Shown here one piece after another: positions 44,837-54,953 of a DNA stretch of 64,000 bases (the stretch's first letter is position 1; every line of letters begins with the position of its first letter). The notes under the pieces were generated by a model. It made no database searches. It had not been told where the DNA came from and saw nothing but the letters and a program-made list of their open reading frames with translations. The DNA is from Pseudoxanthomonas sp. F37. GTDB taxonomy: Bacteria > Pseudomonadota > Gammaproteobacteria > Xanthomonadales > Xanthomonadaceae. The stretch spans positions 2,542,001 through 2,606,000 of the forward strand of contig NZ_CP095187.1 in NCBI RefSeq assembly GCF_022965755.1. Direction: 5' to 3'. A program made the position numbers and the translations under genes.

Positions 44837-45385
44837 ATGACCGCGCCGAAACGCCTGCCGCCCTGGCATGAACATTTCCGCCTGCCCAGTGGGCGCGAAC
44901 TGCTGATCCGCCCGATCCGTCCGGAAGATGCCGGCCCCATCCAGGGCGCCTTCGGCCTGCTGGGGCCGGAAGAGATCCGTCACCGGTTCCTCTACGCGCT
45001 GAAGGAACTGTCGCCGGAGATGGCGCAGCGCCTGACCCATCCGGACCCCAATACGGAGTTCGCCCTGGTCGCCGCCGAGCCGCTGCCCCCGGGCGAAGCG
45101 CTGGTGGGTGCGGTGGCGCGCGCGGCGCTGGTATCGCGCACGCGCGATGCCGAGTTCGCCATCCTGGTGAGCCACTTCATCGCCGGCCAGGGCCTGGGCC
45201 GCCACCTGATGCGCAAGCTGGCCAAGTGGGCCCGCTCGAAGAAGCTGGACCGCCTGTACGGCGACGTGCTGGACACCAACCTGCCGATGCTGGCGCTGGC
45301 GCAGTCGCTGGGCTTCAAGCGCGTGCGCGAGGGCGACGGCTCGGGCCTGGTCCGCGTGGTGCTGGACCTCAACGAAGAGCCCTGA
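44837..45385 (+). CDS. GNAT-family acetyltransferase
   Basis: 182 residues. GNAT core: LLIRPIRPEDAGPIQGAF, a beta strand around EFAILVSHFIAGQGLG, and the acetyl-CoA turn GQGLGRHLMRKLAKWA. The N-terminal RPIRPEDA...F..L..E..R.RF pattern resembles the acetyltransferase domain of Pat/YfiQ protein acetylases, here without the acyl-CoA synthetase-like domains. Substrate unknown. Confidence 0.85.
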   Translation: MTAPKRLPPWHEHFRLPSGRELLIRPIRPEDAGPIQGAFGLLGPEEIRHRFLYALKELSPEMAQRLTHPDPNTEFALVAAEPLPPGEALVGAVARAALVSRTRDAEFAILVSHFIAGQGLGRHLMRKLAKWARSKKLDRLYGDVLDTNLPMLALAQSLGFKRVREGDGSGLVRVVLDLNEEP

Positions 45386-45475
45386 CGCCGCCGACCGGCG
45401 GTCGGCCCGCGCCGGCCGCTCACCGCGTGTCATCGGGTGAGGACGTGGCCCCCGCCACCGTGCCGGGAGATCGCC

Positions 45476-45748
45476 ATGCCCCGTTACCTGATCGAACGCG
45501 ACATCCAGGGCGCCGGCCTGATGACCCCCGCCGAGCTCAGATCCGTCTCGCAGACCTCCTGCCGCGTGCTGGACGATCTGGGGCCGAAGATCCAGTGGGA
45601 GCACAGCTACGTGACCGACGACAGGATCTATTGCGTCTACCGCGCACCGAACGAGGACCTCGTGCTGGAACACGCGCGCCGTGGCGGCTTTCCCGTCGAC
45701 CGCATTTCCGTGGTCGCCCAGGTGATCGACCCGCTGACAGCGGAATGA
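45476..45748 (+). CDS. DUF4242 family protein (nickel-binding-like ferredoxin fold)
   Basis: 90 residues, starting MPRYLIERDIQGAGLMTPAE with VLDDLGPKIQWEHSYVTDD and YCVYRAPNEDLVLEHARRGG, the recognised pattern of DUF4242. Function unknown. GGGAGA 6 nt before the ATG. Confidence 0.85.
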   Translation: MPRYLIERDIQGAGLMTPAELRSVSQTSCRVLDDLGPKIQWEHSYVTDDRIYCVYRAPNEDLVLEHARRGGFPVDRISVVAQVIDPLTAE

Positions 45749-45854
45749 TCCGTTCCGGCGCGTGAGCGGCCCGTACGGGCCCGCTTGGTACACTGCGCAC
45801 CCCCTCGCGCTGGGCACCCCACGGTGTCCGGCGCTGCCGTTGTTCCGTGTACCC

Positions 45855-48800
45855 ATGGCCGACTCGAAGAATCCCGCCCTTCCCGTTCCCCCGCTGCCCC
45901 GCGGCAGCCAGTCCCGCGCCTGGTGGCGCGCACCCGCCTCGCCCACGGCGCTGGCGTGGTCGATCGCCTCGGCTGCCCGCGTGCACGAAGGCCCGCTGCT
46001 GGTGGTCGCCCGCGACAACCACGAGGCGCACCAGCTGGAAGCCGACCTGCACACGCTGCTCGGCGCTGCCGGCGACCTGCCCGTGGTGGCGTTCCCGGAT
46101 TGGGAAACCTTGCCCTACGACCAGTTCAGCCCCCATCCGGACATCGTCTCGCAGCGCCTTGCGGCCCTGCACCGCCTGCCGACGCTGGCGCGCGGCATCG
46201 TGGTGGTGCCGGTGCAGACGCTGATGCAGCGCCTCTCGCCGCTGCGGCACATCGCCGGCGGCAGTTTCGACTACCGCATGGGACAGCGGCTGGACTTCGA
46301 CGCCGAGAAGCGCCGGCTGGAGGCCGCCAGCTACCGGCACGTGCCGCAGGTGCTGGACCCGGGCGACTTCGCCGTGCGCGGCGGGCTGCTGGATGTCTAC
46401 CCGATGGGTGCCGAGGCGCCCTTGCGCATCGAACTGCTGGACGACACCATCGATTCGATCCGCCACTTCGACCCGGACAGCCAGCGTTCGCTGGACCGGG
46501 TGGAGGCGGTGCAACTGCTGCCGGGCCGCGAGGTGCCGCTGGACGAGCGCTCGGTCGAACGCGCGATGACGCTGCTGCGCGACCGCTTCGACGTGGACAC
46601 GCGCCGCAGCGCGCTGTACCAGGACCTGAAATCGGGCCTGGCGCCGGCGGGCGTGGAGTACTACCTGCCGCTGTTCTTCGATACCACCTCCACGCTGTTC
46701 GACTACCTGCACGCCGACGCACTGCCGGTACTGGGCGATGGCTTCGGTGAAGCGGCGGAGGCGTTCTGGGCGCAGACGCGCAACCGCTACGAACAGCGCC
46801 GCCACGACATCGAGCGTCCGCTGCTGCCGCCGGACGAGATCTACCTGTCGCCGGACAGCCTGCGCGAGCGCCTCAACCAGCGCCAGCGCGTGGAGGTATG
46901 CGGCCCGCAGCACAGCCGCCACGCCGATGCGCTGCCCCTGGGCGACCAACCCTTGCCGCCGCTGCCGGTGGCGGCGAAGGATGCGCCCGCCGGCGAAGCG
47001 CTGAAGTCGTTCCTCGGCCACTACCCCGGGCGCGTCCTGATCGCGTCGGATTCGCCGGGCCGGCGCGAGGCGCTGCTGGAGGTGCTGCAGGCCGCCGCGC
47101 TCGTCCCCGACGTCCTGGCGGACTTCACCGCGTTCCGTACCGGACGCGAGCGCTTCGCCATCGCCGTGGCGCCGCTGGAAGACGGCTTCGCCCTCGACGA
47201 CCCGCGCATCGCCGTGCTCACCGAGCGGCAGCTGTTTCCCGAGCGCGCTACCCAGGCGCACCGGCGCAGGCGGACGGGGCGCGAGCCGGAAGCGATCATC
47301 CGCGACCTGGGCGAACTGACCGAGGGCGCGCCCATCGTCCACGAAGACCATGGCGTGGGCCGTTACCGCGGCCTGATCGCGATGGACGTGGGCGGCATGC
47401 CGGGCGAGTTTCTGGAAATCGAGTACGCCAAGGGCGACCGCCTGTACGTGCCGGTCGCACAGCTGCACCTGATCAGCCGCTATTCCGGCGCCTCGCCGGA
47501 AACCGCCCCGCTGCATTCCCTCGGCGGTGAGGCCTGGGCGAAGGCGAAGAAGAAGGCCGCCGAGAAGGTCCGCGACGTGGCGGCGGAACTGCTGGAGATC
47601 CAGGCGCGCCGCCAGGCGCGCGCGGGCCTGGCGCTGCACGTGGACCGGCCGATGTACGAGCCGTTCGCCGCCGGTTTCCCGTTCGAGGAGACGCCCGACC
47701 AGCGCGCGGCCATCGAGGCGGTGCTGCGCGACCTGCAGTCCAGCCAGCCGATGGACCGGGTGGTCTGCGGCGACGTGGGCTTCGGCAAGACCGAAGTCGC
47801 CGTGCGCGCGGCCTTCGCCGCCGCCAGCGCCGGCAAGCAGGTCGCCGTGCTGGTGCCGACCACGCTGCTGGCCGAACAGCACTACCGCAACTTCCGCGAC
47901 CGCTTCGCCGACTGGCCGCTGAAGGTCGAGGTGCTGTCCCGCTTCAAGACCGCCAAGGAGATCAAGGCCGAACTGGAGAAGCTGGCCGAGGGCAAGCTGG
48001 ACGTCATCGTCGGCACCCACCGCCTGCTGCAGTCGGACGTGAAGTTCAAGGACCTGGGACTGGTGATCGTGGACGAGGAGCAACGCTTCGGCGTGCGCCA
48101 GAAGGAGGCGCTGAAGGCGCTGCGCGCCAACGTCCACCTGCTGACGCTGACCGCCACGCCCATTCCGCGCACGCTCAACATGGCCATGGCCGGCCTGCGC
48201 GACCTGTCCATCATCGCCACGCCGCCGGCCAACCGCATGGCCGTGCAGACCTTCGTCACGCCCTGGGACGATGCGTTGCTGAAGGAGGCCTTCCAGCGCG
48301 AACTCGCGCGTGGCGGCCAGGTGTACTTCCTGCACAACGACGTCGAAAGCATCGGCCGCATGCAGCGCGAGCTGCAGGAACTGGTGCCGGAGGCGCGCAT
48401 CGGCGTGGCCCACGGGCAGATGCCCGAACGCGAGCTGGAACAGGTGATGCTGGATTTCCAGAAGCAGCGTTTCAACGTGCTGCTGTGCACCACCATCATC
48501 GAGTCGGGCATCGACATCCCCAACGCCAACACCATCATCATGAACCGCGCCGACAAGTTCGGCCTGGCGCAGCTGCACCAGCTGCGCGGCCGCGTGGGTC
48601 GTTCGCACCACCGCAGCTACGCCTACCTGGTGGTACCGGACAAGCGCAGCATCACCACCGACGCGCAACGCCGGCTGGAGGCGATCGCCTCGATGGACGA
48701 ACTGGGCGCGGGCTTCACCCTGGCCACGCACGACCTGGAGATCCGCGGCGCCGGCGAACTGCTGGGCGAGGACCAGAGCGGGCAGATGGCCGAGGTCGGC

Positions 48801-49325
48801 TTCAGCCTGTACACCGAGCTGCTGGAGCGCGCGGTGCGCTCGATCAGGGCCGGCCACCTGCCCGACGTGGACGTGGGCCAGGAGCGGCGCGGCGCCGAAG
48901 TCGAACTCAACGTGCCCGCGCTGATCCCCGAGGACTACCTGCCCGACGTGCACACGCGCCTGACGCTGTACAAGCGCATCAGCAGCGCGCCGGAAAAGGA
49001 AGACCTGCGCGACCTGCAGGTGGAGATGATCGACCGCTTCGGCCTGCTGCCGGATCCGGCGAAGTACCTGTTCGCCACGGCCGAACTGAAGCTGGCGGCC
49101 AACGCGCTGGGCATCCGCAAGCTCGAGCTGGGCGAACACGGCGGCCGCATCGTGTTCGAGAACAAGCCCAACATCGACCCGATGGCGGTGATCCAGCTGA
49201 TCCAGAAGCAGCCCAGGCTGTATGCCATGGACGGGCCGGACAAGCTGCGCATCAAGGTGCCGCTGCCCGACGCACCGGACCGCTTCAATGCCGCCAAGGC
49301 GCTGCTGGCGACGCTGTCCCCATGA
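45855..49325 (+). CDS. mfd: Mfd, transcription-repair coupling factor
   Basis: Removes RNA polymerase stalled at DNA lesions and recruits UvrA. 1156 residues in the usual order: UvrB-like N-terminal domains (DNHEAHQLEADL, FPDWETLPYDQFSPHPDIVSQR), RNA polymerase interaction domain (GAPIVHEDHGVGRYRGLIAM, GEFLEIEYAKGDRLYVPV), RecG-like translocase with Walker A GDVGFGKTEVA, DEEQ box VIVDEEQRFGV, TATPIPRTL and QLRGRVGRS, and the C-terminal TRCF domain. The ATG at 45855 gives the family start; a longer in-frame leader overlaps the gap after the DUF4242 gene. Confidence 0.97.
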   Translation: MADSKNPALPVPPLPRGSQSRAWWRAPASPTALAWSIASAARVHEGPLLVVARDNHEAHQLEADLHTLLGAAGDLPVVAFPDWETLPYDQFSPHPDIVSQRLAALHRLPTLARGIVVVPVQTLMQRLSPLRHIAGGSFDYRMGQRLDFDAEKRRLEAASYRHVPQVLDPGDFAVRGGLLDVYPMGAEAPLRIELLDDTIDSIRHFDPDSQRSLDRVEAVQLLPGREVPLDERSVERAMTLLRDRFDVDTRRSALYQDLKSGLAPAGVEYYLPLFFDTTSTLFDYLHADALPVLGDGFGEAAEAFWAQTRNRYEQRRHDIERPLLPPDEIYLSPDSLRERLNQRQRVEVCGPQHSRHADALPLGDQPLPPLPVAAKDAPAGEALKSFLGHYPGRVLIASDSPGRREALLEVLQAAALVPDVLADFTAFRTGRERFAIAVAPLEDGFALDDPRIAVLTERQLFPERATQAHRRRRTGREPEAIIRDLGELTEGAPIVHEDHGVGRYRGLIAMDVGGMPGEFLEIEYAKGDRLYVPVAQLHLISRYSGASPETAPLHSLGGEAWAKAKKKAAEKVRDVAAELLEIQARRQARAGLALHVDRPMYEPFAAGFPFEETPDQRAAIEAVLRDLQSSQPMDRVVCGDVGFGKTEVAVRAAFAAASAGKQVAVLVPTTLLAEQHYRNFRDRFADWPLKVEVLSRFKTAKEIKAELEKLAEGKLDVIVGTHRLLQSDVKFKDLGLVIVDEEQRFGVRQKEALKALRANVHLLTLTATPIPRTLNMAMAGLRDLSIIATPPANRMAVQTFVTPWDDALLKEAFQRELARGGQVYFLHNDVESIGRMQRELQELVPEARIGVAHGQMPERELEQVMLDFQKQRFNVLLCTTIIESGIDIPNANTIIMNRADKFGLAQLHQLRGRVGRSHHRSYAYLVVPDKRSITTDAQRRLEAIASMDELGAGFTLATHDLEIRGAGELLGEDQSGQMAEVGFSLYTELLERAVRSIRAGHLPDVDVGQERRGAEVELNVPALIPEDYLPDVHTRLTLYKRISSAPEKEDLRDLQVEMIDRFGLLPDPAKYLFATAELKLAANALGIRKLELGEHGGRIVFENKPNIDPMAVIQLIQKQPRLYAMDGPDKLRIKVPLPDAPDRFNAAKALLATLSP

Positions 49326-49395
49326 CCACGACCGCCTTGCCCGCCTTCCGTCTTTACGCCACCCTGTCCCACGTCCCGTCCCAGGTCGCTGCGCC

Positions 49396-50001
49396 GTGAG
49401 CTTCGATCCTTCCCCCGACTTCGGCGACATCGCCTGCTCGATGGAGTCGCTGGCCTTGGCGATCGAGGTGCGCGACGCCTATACGCGCGGGCACTGCGAC
49501 CGTACCGGGCGCATCGCGCGGGCACTGGGCCAGTGCTTCGACCTGGAGCCGGCCCAGCTGGAACAGCTGGAGCTGGCGGCGCACTTCCACGACGTGGGCA
49601 AGATCGGCGTGCCCGACCGCGTGCTGCTGCATCCGGGCACGGTGCCCGACGACGACTGGCCGGCCATCCGCGCGCACAGCGAACTGGGCGAGCGCATCTT
49701 CCTGGCCAGCGGCCACGCGCATGCCGCGGAAGTCGCCACGCTGATCCGCCACCATCACGAAGCCATGGACGGCAGCGGCTATCCCGACGGACTGGCCGGC
49801 GAGGCCATCCCGCTGGGCGCGCGCCTGCTGCGCGTGGCCGACAGCTACGATGCGATGACCACGCGCCGCACCTATGCCGAAGCCCGCAGCCACGAAACGG
49901 CCATGCGCATCCTGCATGCCGAGCAGCACCAGAAGATCGATCCCGAGGTCTTCCGCGTGTTCGAGCAGCTGATGCGCAACGTCGACCTTCGCGAGGCCTG
50001 A
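49396..50001 (+). CDS. Stand-alone HD-GYP domain protein, putative c-di-GMP phosphodiesterase
   Basis: 201 residues, almost only the HD-GYP domain: HCDRTGRIARAL, HFHDVGKIGVPDRVLLHPG (HD), HHHEAMDGSGYPDGLAGEAIP (GYP motif intact) and ARLLRVADSYDAMTTRRTY. No receiver or sensor domain, so input must come from a partner. Start is GTG 49396 (VSFDPSPDF), 70 bp after mfd, with a weak ribosome site. It converges on the phospholipase D gene with only 3 bp between stop codons. Confidence 0.88.
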   Translation: MSFDPSPDFGDIACSMESLALAIEVRDAYTRGHCDRTGRIARALGQCFDLEPAQLEQLELAAHFHDVGKIGVPDRVLLHPGTVPDDDWPAIRAHSELGERIFLASGHAHAAEVATLIRHHHEAMDGSGYPDGLAGEAIPLGARLLRVADSYDAMTTRRTYAEARSHETAMRILHAEQHQKIDPEVFRVFEQLMRNVDLREA

Positions 50002-50004
50002 GCG

Positions 50005-51555
50005 CTACAGCTGCGATTCGATCGGCAGCCAGCCCACGGCGCGGGCGGTCCAGCGGCGCCATGCGCTGGCCTCCGGCTCGCGGTCCCAGGTACGCGGCGG
50101 CGCGACGGACGCGTCGTCCCAGCGCAGTTCGCCGTCGAGCAGGCGCACGCGATAGCTCTTGTCGGGCGCGATCTTCGCCCGGTAGCTGCGCACGAGTGCG
50201 GCGGCGGCATCGGGATCGCGGAACAGGATGCCCATCTCGGTGTTGAGGTTGACCGAACGCGGGTCCAGGTTGAACGAACCGATGAAGCCCTGCTCGCCAT
50301 CCACCGCGAACGCCTTGGTGTGCAGGCTGGCACCGCTGGACCCGAACAGGCTGCTGTCGCGGTCGCCATGCGGCATCAGTTCGAACAGTTCCACCCCGCC
50401 CTCCAGCAACGGCACGCGGTACGGCGCATAGCCGCCGTGCACGGCCATCACGTCGTTGGCGGCCAGCGAATTGGTCAGCACGCCGACCCGCACGCCTTCG
50501 GCGCGCTTGCGGACCAGCCAGCGCGTGCCCTCCTCCCCGGGTACGAAGTACGGCGAGATGATGCGCAGTTCGCGGCGGGCCGTGCCCATCGCCCGTCCCA
50601 GCCGGTGCACGAGCCACTGGCCCTGGCCATCACCCTGGCCTTTGGAGGCGGGATCGGAATACACGCCGACCTCGTCGAGCCAGTGCAGCCGATTGCCGCC
50701 GGCCAGCGCGCGGATGCCGGGCGAGGCCCGCAGGCGCGCGATGTAGTCCGCCGCGCGCGTGGACCGGTAGCCGGCATCGCCGTTCCTGCGCAGGCGCGGC
50801 AGCGCCTCCTTGCCGGCGGTGGTGAGTGCCGCCAGCGGGATGACCGATGCGCTGTTCCAGAAATCGTCGAAGATCGTCGCGGTCTGGGCCACCGCCGGCC
50901 CCACCAGCACGGCGTCGAGGTCCAGGAAGTTGGTCTGCGCGGCGGCATCGAAATACTCGTCGCCCACGTTGCGCCCTCCCACCACCGCCACCCGTCCGTC
51001 GGCGATCCAGGCCTTGTTGTGCATGCGGCGGTTCATCGCCACCGGGCGCAGCAGCATTTCGCTGGCCCGCCCCAGCACGCCGGCGCGGCTGCGCGAGGGA
51101 TTGAACAGGCGCACTTCGATGTTGGGGTGGGCATCCAGCGCCGCCAGGTGCGAATCCTTGCCATGCGCGGTCATGTCGTCCAGCAGCAGTCGCACACGCA
51201 CGCCGCGGTCGGCCGCGCGCAGCACTTCGTAGCCCAGCAGGTTGCCGGTGAAGTCGTGGTTCCAGATGTAGTACTGCAGGTCCAGGCTGCGGCCCGCGGC
51301 GCGTGCGCTGGCGGCGCGCACGGTGAAGGCATCCAGGTTGTCGGCCAGCAGCGCCATGCCGCTGCGCCCGGGATGCGCGCGCAACAGGGGCTCCACGGCC
51401 CGGTCGAGCGCGGTGGCATCGGCCGCGGTCGGCAGCGCATGCGAGGCCGGCCCCCGTGCGGCCTCGGCAAAGCGTCCGTAGCTGTACAACGCCGTCGCCG
51501 ACGCCACTCCCACCAGCACCACGGCAATGCCCAGCCGGCGCAGCCACTTGCGCAT
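50005..51555 (-). CDS. clsC: Phospholipase D family protein, ClsC-like cardiolipin synthase
   Basis: 516 residues: N-terminal membrane helix (GIAVVLVGVASATALYSYG) and two HKD motifs, HNKAWIADGRVAVVGGRN in the first half and HTKAFAVDGEQGFIGSFNLDPRS in the second. The Asn/Asp-rich layout with a long spacer and the WNHDFTGNLLGYEVLRAADRGV segment fit ClsC, which makes cardiolipin from phosphatidylglycerol and phosphatidylethanolamine. Cell side: periplasm-facing is likely. No ymdB partner next door. Confidence 0.85.
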   Translation of the reverse strand: MRKWLRRLGIAVVLVGVASATALYSYGRFAEAARGPASHALPTAADATALDRAVEPLLRAHPGRSGMALLADNLDAFTVRAASARAAGRSLDLQYYIWNHDFTGNLLGYEVLRAADRGVRVRLLLDDMTAHGKDSHLAALDAHPNIEVRLFNPSRSRAGVLGRASEMLLRPVAMNRRMHNKAWIADGRVAVVGGRNVGDEYFDAAAQTNFLDLDAVLVGPAVAQTATIFDDFWNSASVIPLAALTTAGKEALPRLRRNGDAGYRSTRAADYIARLRASPGIRALAGGNRLHWLDEVGVYSDPASKGQGDGQGQWLVHRLGRAMGTARRELRIISPYFVPGEEGTRWLVRKRAEGVRVGVLTNSLAANDVMAVHGGYAPYRVPLLEGGVELFELMPHGDRDSSLFGSSGASLHTKAFAVDGEQGFIGSFNLDPRSVNLNTEMGILFRDPDAAAALVRSYRAKIAPDKSYRVRLLDGELRWDDASVAPPRTWDREPEASAWRRWTARAVGWLPIESQL

Positions 51556-51675
51556 GGTCTCCCCTTCTTCACGGACCTGGCCCTATCGTAGCGGCCCGCC
51601 CGTGACGACGCCGCTTGCACCGGCCCCACCGGCATTGCACGCTCGACACCCACTCCTGCCCCAGGATTGCTGCGC

Positions 51676-52212
51676 ATGCCGCGACGGTTCCATCTTCTCC
51701 TCGCCCTGCTGCTGGTACCGCTGTTGGCCGCGTGCGCCACCGCGCTGCCGCCGGAAACGCCGCCGTTGACCTTCGTGGTGGTGCGCCACGCCGAGAAGGC
51801 CACCGACGATCCGGAGGATCCGGGACTGACCGCCGCAGGACGGGCGCGCGCCACCGCGCTGGCCGAACGCCTGCGCCACGCGCCCCTGGTGGCCGCCTAC
51901 GCCACCGAGTTCCGCCGTACCCAGCAGACCGCGCAGCCGTCGGCAGCGCTTCATGGCCTGGGGGTCAAGGGCTACTTCGCGCGCGGTCCGGCGGCCGAGA
52001 TCGCCGCCCAGTGGCGACAGGCGCACCGGTCGGGCACGGTGCTGGTCGTCGGCCACAGCAACACCGTGCCGGACCTGGTCGCGGCGCTGTGTGCCTGCAC
52101 CGCCGCGCCGATGGACGAAACCGAGTACGACCGCATCTCCATCGTCCGCTTCGCCGCCGACGGCCGCGCGTCGCTGGACGTGCAACGGTACGGGGCCATA
52201 GCGCGGCCATGA
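51676..52212 (+). CDS. Histidine phosphatase superfamily lipoprotein
   Basis: 178 residues. Lipoprotein signal [16 protein letters not shown] with a lipobox LAAC, then a phosphoglycerate mutase-like fold: [10 protein letters not shown] (RHx catalytic His), [30 protein letters not shown] and the second His in [12 protein letters not shown]. Substrate unknown; probably in the periplasm on a membrane. ATG 51676 is chosen over TTG 51667. It overlaps nfi by ATGA. Confidence 0.88.
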   Translation: MPRRFHLLLALLLVPLLAACATALPPETPPLTFVVVRHAEKATDDPEDPGLTAAGRARATALAERLRHAPLVAAYATEFRRTQQTAQPSAALHGLGVKGYFARGPAAEIAAQWRQAHRSGTVLVVGHSNTVPDLVAALCACTAAPMDETEYDRISIVRFAADGRASLDVQRYGAIARP

Positions 52213-52874
52213 GTGGCCTGTTCGGCGATTGGGACGGCAGTGCCGCCGATGCACGCCGGGTGCAGGAACGCCTGGCGGCGGAGGTGGTGCTGCGCGACGG
52301 TGCGCCGCAACCCCTCCGCTGGCTGGGCGGATTCGATGTCGGTTTCGAGGACGCCGGTGCCATCACCCGTGCCGCCGCGGTGCTGTTGGCCGCCGATACG
52401 CTGCAACCGGTCGCGGCCGAGGTAGTGCGCCTGCCCACCTCGATGCCCTACGTCCCGGGCCTGCTGAGCTTCCGCGAGTTGCCGGCCCTGGTCGCCGCGC
52501 TCCAGCGCCTGCCGCATGCGCCGGACCTGGTATTCGTGGATGGCCATGGCATCGCACATCCGCGACGACTGGGCATTGCCGCGCATTTCGGCGTGGCCAC
52601 CGGCCTGCCCAGCATCGGCGTGGCCAAGAGCGTGCTGTGCGGACGGCACGATCCGCTGGGTGCCCAGGCCGGCGGGCATGTCCCGCTGCTCCACCGCGGC
52701 GAACAGATCGGCTGGGCCCTGCGCAGCAAGCTGCGCTGCAACCCACTGTTCGTCTCGCCCGGCCATCGCGTGTCCATGCAGGGCGCGCTGGACGCCGTCC
52801 TGCGCACGCTGCGTGGCTACCGCCTGCCCGAACCCACCCGTCTGGCGGACCGCCTGGCCTCGCGTCGCGACTGA
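52209..52874 (+). CDS. nfi: Endonuclease V (deoxyinosine 3'-endonuclease)
   Basis: Nicks DNA near deoxyinosine to start repair. 221 residues with family motifs GGFDVGFED (first catalytic Asp), [18 protein letters not shown] with the Glu, [21 protein letters not shown] with the second Asp and GVAKSVLCG. The start ATG overlaps the stop of the phosphatase lipoprotein gene. Confidence 0.95.
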   Translation: MSGLFGDWDGSAADARRVQERLAAEVVLRDGAPQPLRWLGGFDVGFEDAGAITRAAAVLLAADTLQPVAAEVVRLPTSMPYVPGLLSFRELPALVAALQRLPHAPDLVFVDGHGIAHPRRLGIAAHFGVATGLPSIGVAKSVLCGRHDPLGAQAGGHVPLLHRGEQIGWALRSKLRCNPLFVSPGHRVSMQGALDAVLRTLRGYRLPEPTRLADRLASRRD

Positions 52875-52984
52875 CCGGCCTGCCTGCCCGGATGGGGGAT
52901 GACGCGCAACGGACCGTTTCCGTATCGTCGTCGGGCCGGGCATGGGCCCATGCCATGCTGCGGGCCACCCAACGAGGACATGAC

Positions 52985-53848
52985 ATGACCACGATCATCG
53001 CGCCGCGCGTGCACGACCTGGGCGGCGGCTTCAACGTCCGCCGTGCCGTTCCCAGCCTGCAGGCCCGCAGCGTGGGCCCGTTCGTGTTCGTCGACCACAT
53101 GGGGCCGGCCGTGTTCGAGCCGGGGCGCGGCATCGATGTGCGTCCGCATCCGCACATCGGCCTGGCGACGGTGACCTTCCTGTGGAGCGGCGCCATCCAT
53201 CATCGGGACACGCTGGGCTCGGAACAGGTGATCGCGCCCGGCGACGTCAACTGGATGACCGCAGGCCGCGGCATCGCCCATTCCGAACGCACGCCGGCCG
53301 ACGTGCGCACCGGCCGGCACGACGTGCATGGCATGCAGACCTGGGTGGCACTGCCGAAGTCGTACGAGGAGGTCGCGCCCGAGTTCCACCACCACGCGGC
53401 TTCCACGCTGCCGGTGATCGAACGCGCCGGTGCGCGCCTGCGCATCATCGCCGGCCGCGCCTACGGCGAGGAATCGCCGGTGAAGGTTTTCAGCGGCACC
53501 TTCAACGTGGCGGTGGACCTGCAGCCCGATGCCGAACTGGAGATCGATGCAGGCCATGCCGAACGCGCGTTGTACGTGCTCGAAGGCGACGCGCAGGTCG
53601 ATGGCGCCGACGTCCCTGAGAAGCATCTGGTGGTGTTCGACCGCGGCAGCCGGCCGGTGCTGCGGGCGAAGACGCCGGTGAAGGGCCTGCTGATGGGCGG
53701 CGAGCCCTTGGATGCGCCGCGCCACATGTGGTGGAACTTCGTGTCCAGTTCGCAGGAGCGGATCGACCAGGCCAAGCAGGACTGGCGGGAGGGCCGCTTC
53801 GGCCAGGTGCCCGGCGAGACCGAGTTCATCCCGTTGCCGGAGCGCTGA
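52985..53848 (+). CDS. Pirin family protein (first of two)
   Basis: 287 residues, bicupin fold. The pirin metal-site motif is present: DVRPHPHIGLATVTFLWSG with the HxH, and MTAGRGIAHSER with the later His and Glu. Bacterial pirins include quercetin dioxygenase-like enzymes and regulators of pyruvate metabolism; no specific role can be assigned. A long frame upstream is excluded because it overlaps nfi; GAGGA lies upstream of ATG 52985. Confidence 0.9.
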   Translation: MTTIIAPRVHDLGGGFNVRRAVPSLQARSVGPFVFVDHMGPAVFEPGRGIDVRPHPHIGLATVTFLWSGAIHHRDTLGSEQVIAPGDVNWMTAGRGIAHSERTPADVRTGRHDVHGMQTWVALPKSYEEVAPEFHHHAASTLPVIERAGARLRIIAGRAYGEESPVKVFSGTFNVAVDLQPDAELEIDAGHAERALYVLEGDAQVDGADVPEKHLVVFDRGSRPVLRAKTPVKGLLMGGEPLDAPRHMWWNFVSSSQERIDQAKQDWREGRFGQVPGETEFIPLPER

Positions 53849-53994
53849 GCCGTGCCGGCGAGTGAAATGTGAGTTTTACTTCAGTGGCGTTTGAAGCATG
53901 GGCCGCTAACGCAAAGCAAACACCTGTGCCGTACCCGTTCCGCTATCGTGCGCCCACCGTCATGTGACGGGGCACGCACGCATTGGGGGCTGGC

Positions 53995-54717
53995 ATGAGT
54001 CTGACGAAGAAACTCGCCGCGGAATTCCTGGGCACGTTCTGGCTGGTCCTGGGCGGCTGCGGCAGCGCGGTACTGGCCGCGCATTTCGGCGGTGACGGCA
54101 ATCCGCTGGGCATCGGCTTCCTGGGCGTGGCGCTGGCGTTCGGCCTGACCGTGCTGACCGGCGCCTATGCGTTCGGCCACATTTCGGGCGGACACTTCAA
54201 CCCGGCGGTCAGCGTGGGCCTGTGGGCCGGCGGCCGTTTTTCCGCCAAAGAACTGCTGCCCTACGTGGTGGCGCAGGTCGCCGGCGGCATCGCGGCCGGC
54301 TTCATCCTGTGGCAGATCGCCAGTGGGCAACCGGCATTCGCGGTGGATCCCAACGCGGCCGGCGCGTTCGCCAGCAACGGGTACGGGGCGATGTCGCCCG
54401 GCGGCTATTCGGTCGCCGCCGCCTTCCTGACCGAAGTCGTGCTCACCGCGTTCTTCCTGATCGTCATCATGGGTTCCACCCACGGGCGCGCGCCGGCGGG
54501 CTTCGCTCCCATCGCCATCGGCCTGGCCCTGACCCTGATCCACCTGATCAGCATCCCGGTCACCAACACGTCCGTGAACCCGGCACGCTCCACCGCCGTG
54601 GCGCTGTTCGCCGGGCCCGCCGCCATCGGCCAGCTGTGGCTGTTCTGGCTGGCGCCGGTGCTGGGCGGCCTGATCGGCGGCATGCTGTACGGCTGGCTGG
54701 GCCGGGAACGCGCCTGA
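53995..54717 (+). CDS. aqpZ: Aquaporin Z
   Basis: Tetrameric water channel of the inner membrane. 240 residues, six helices, and both NPA loops: [17 protein letters not shown] and [15 protein letters not shown]. Selectivity-filter residues agree with AqpZ (narrow pore; Phe in [14 protein letters not shown], His in [14 protein letters not shown]) rather than GlpF. ATG 53995; a perfect terminator follows. Confidence 0.95.
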   Translation: MSLTKKLAAEFLGTFWLVLGGCGSAVLAAHFGGDGNPLGIGFLGVALAFGLTVLTGAYAFGHISGGHFNPAVSVGLWAGGRFSAKELLPYVVAQVAGGIAAGFILWQIASGQPAFAVDPNAAGAFASNGYGAMSPGGYSVAAAFLTEVVLTAFFLIVIMGSTHGRAPAGFAPIAIGLALTLIHLISIPVTNTSVNPARSTAVALFAGPAAIGQLWLFWLAPVLGGLIGGMLYGWLGRERA

Positions 54718-54726
54718 AGCCCCCCA

Positions 54727-54758
54727 CGTTGCCCGGCCCTGCCGGGCAACGCATTTTT
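54727..54758 (+). terminator. Rho-independent terminator after aqpZ
   Basis: Perfect 11-bp stem CGTTGCCCGGC / GCCGGGCAACG with a CCT loop followed by CATTTTT, 9 bp after the stop. Confidence 0.88.
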
Positions 54759-54953
54759 CCCGTCGCGCGCGGCCCTTTCCGTGACCGGGCAGCGTTGTTC
54801 TGCGGCGCAGCATGGGCTATGGTCGGGCCATTGCCGGGGGAAAACGGCAACCGACACCGGGGGCAGCAAGGGACGGAACGGGGCCGCAGGCCCGTCGCGG
54901 TGTTGGGAGGACTCGCAGAACGCCTTCCGGGCGACCAACCAAGGGGACACCGC

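Noticed and set aside
45537-49430. 1297-codon open frame antisense to mfd
   Set aside because: Mirror of the codon bias of mfd; no family pattern, and the opposite strand encodes a complete Mfd.
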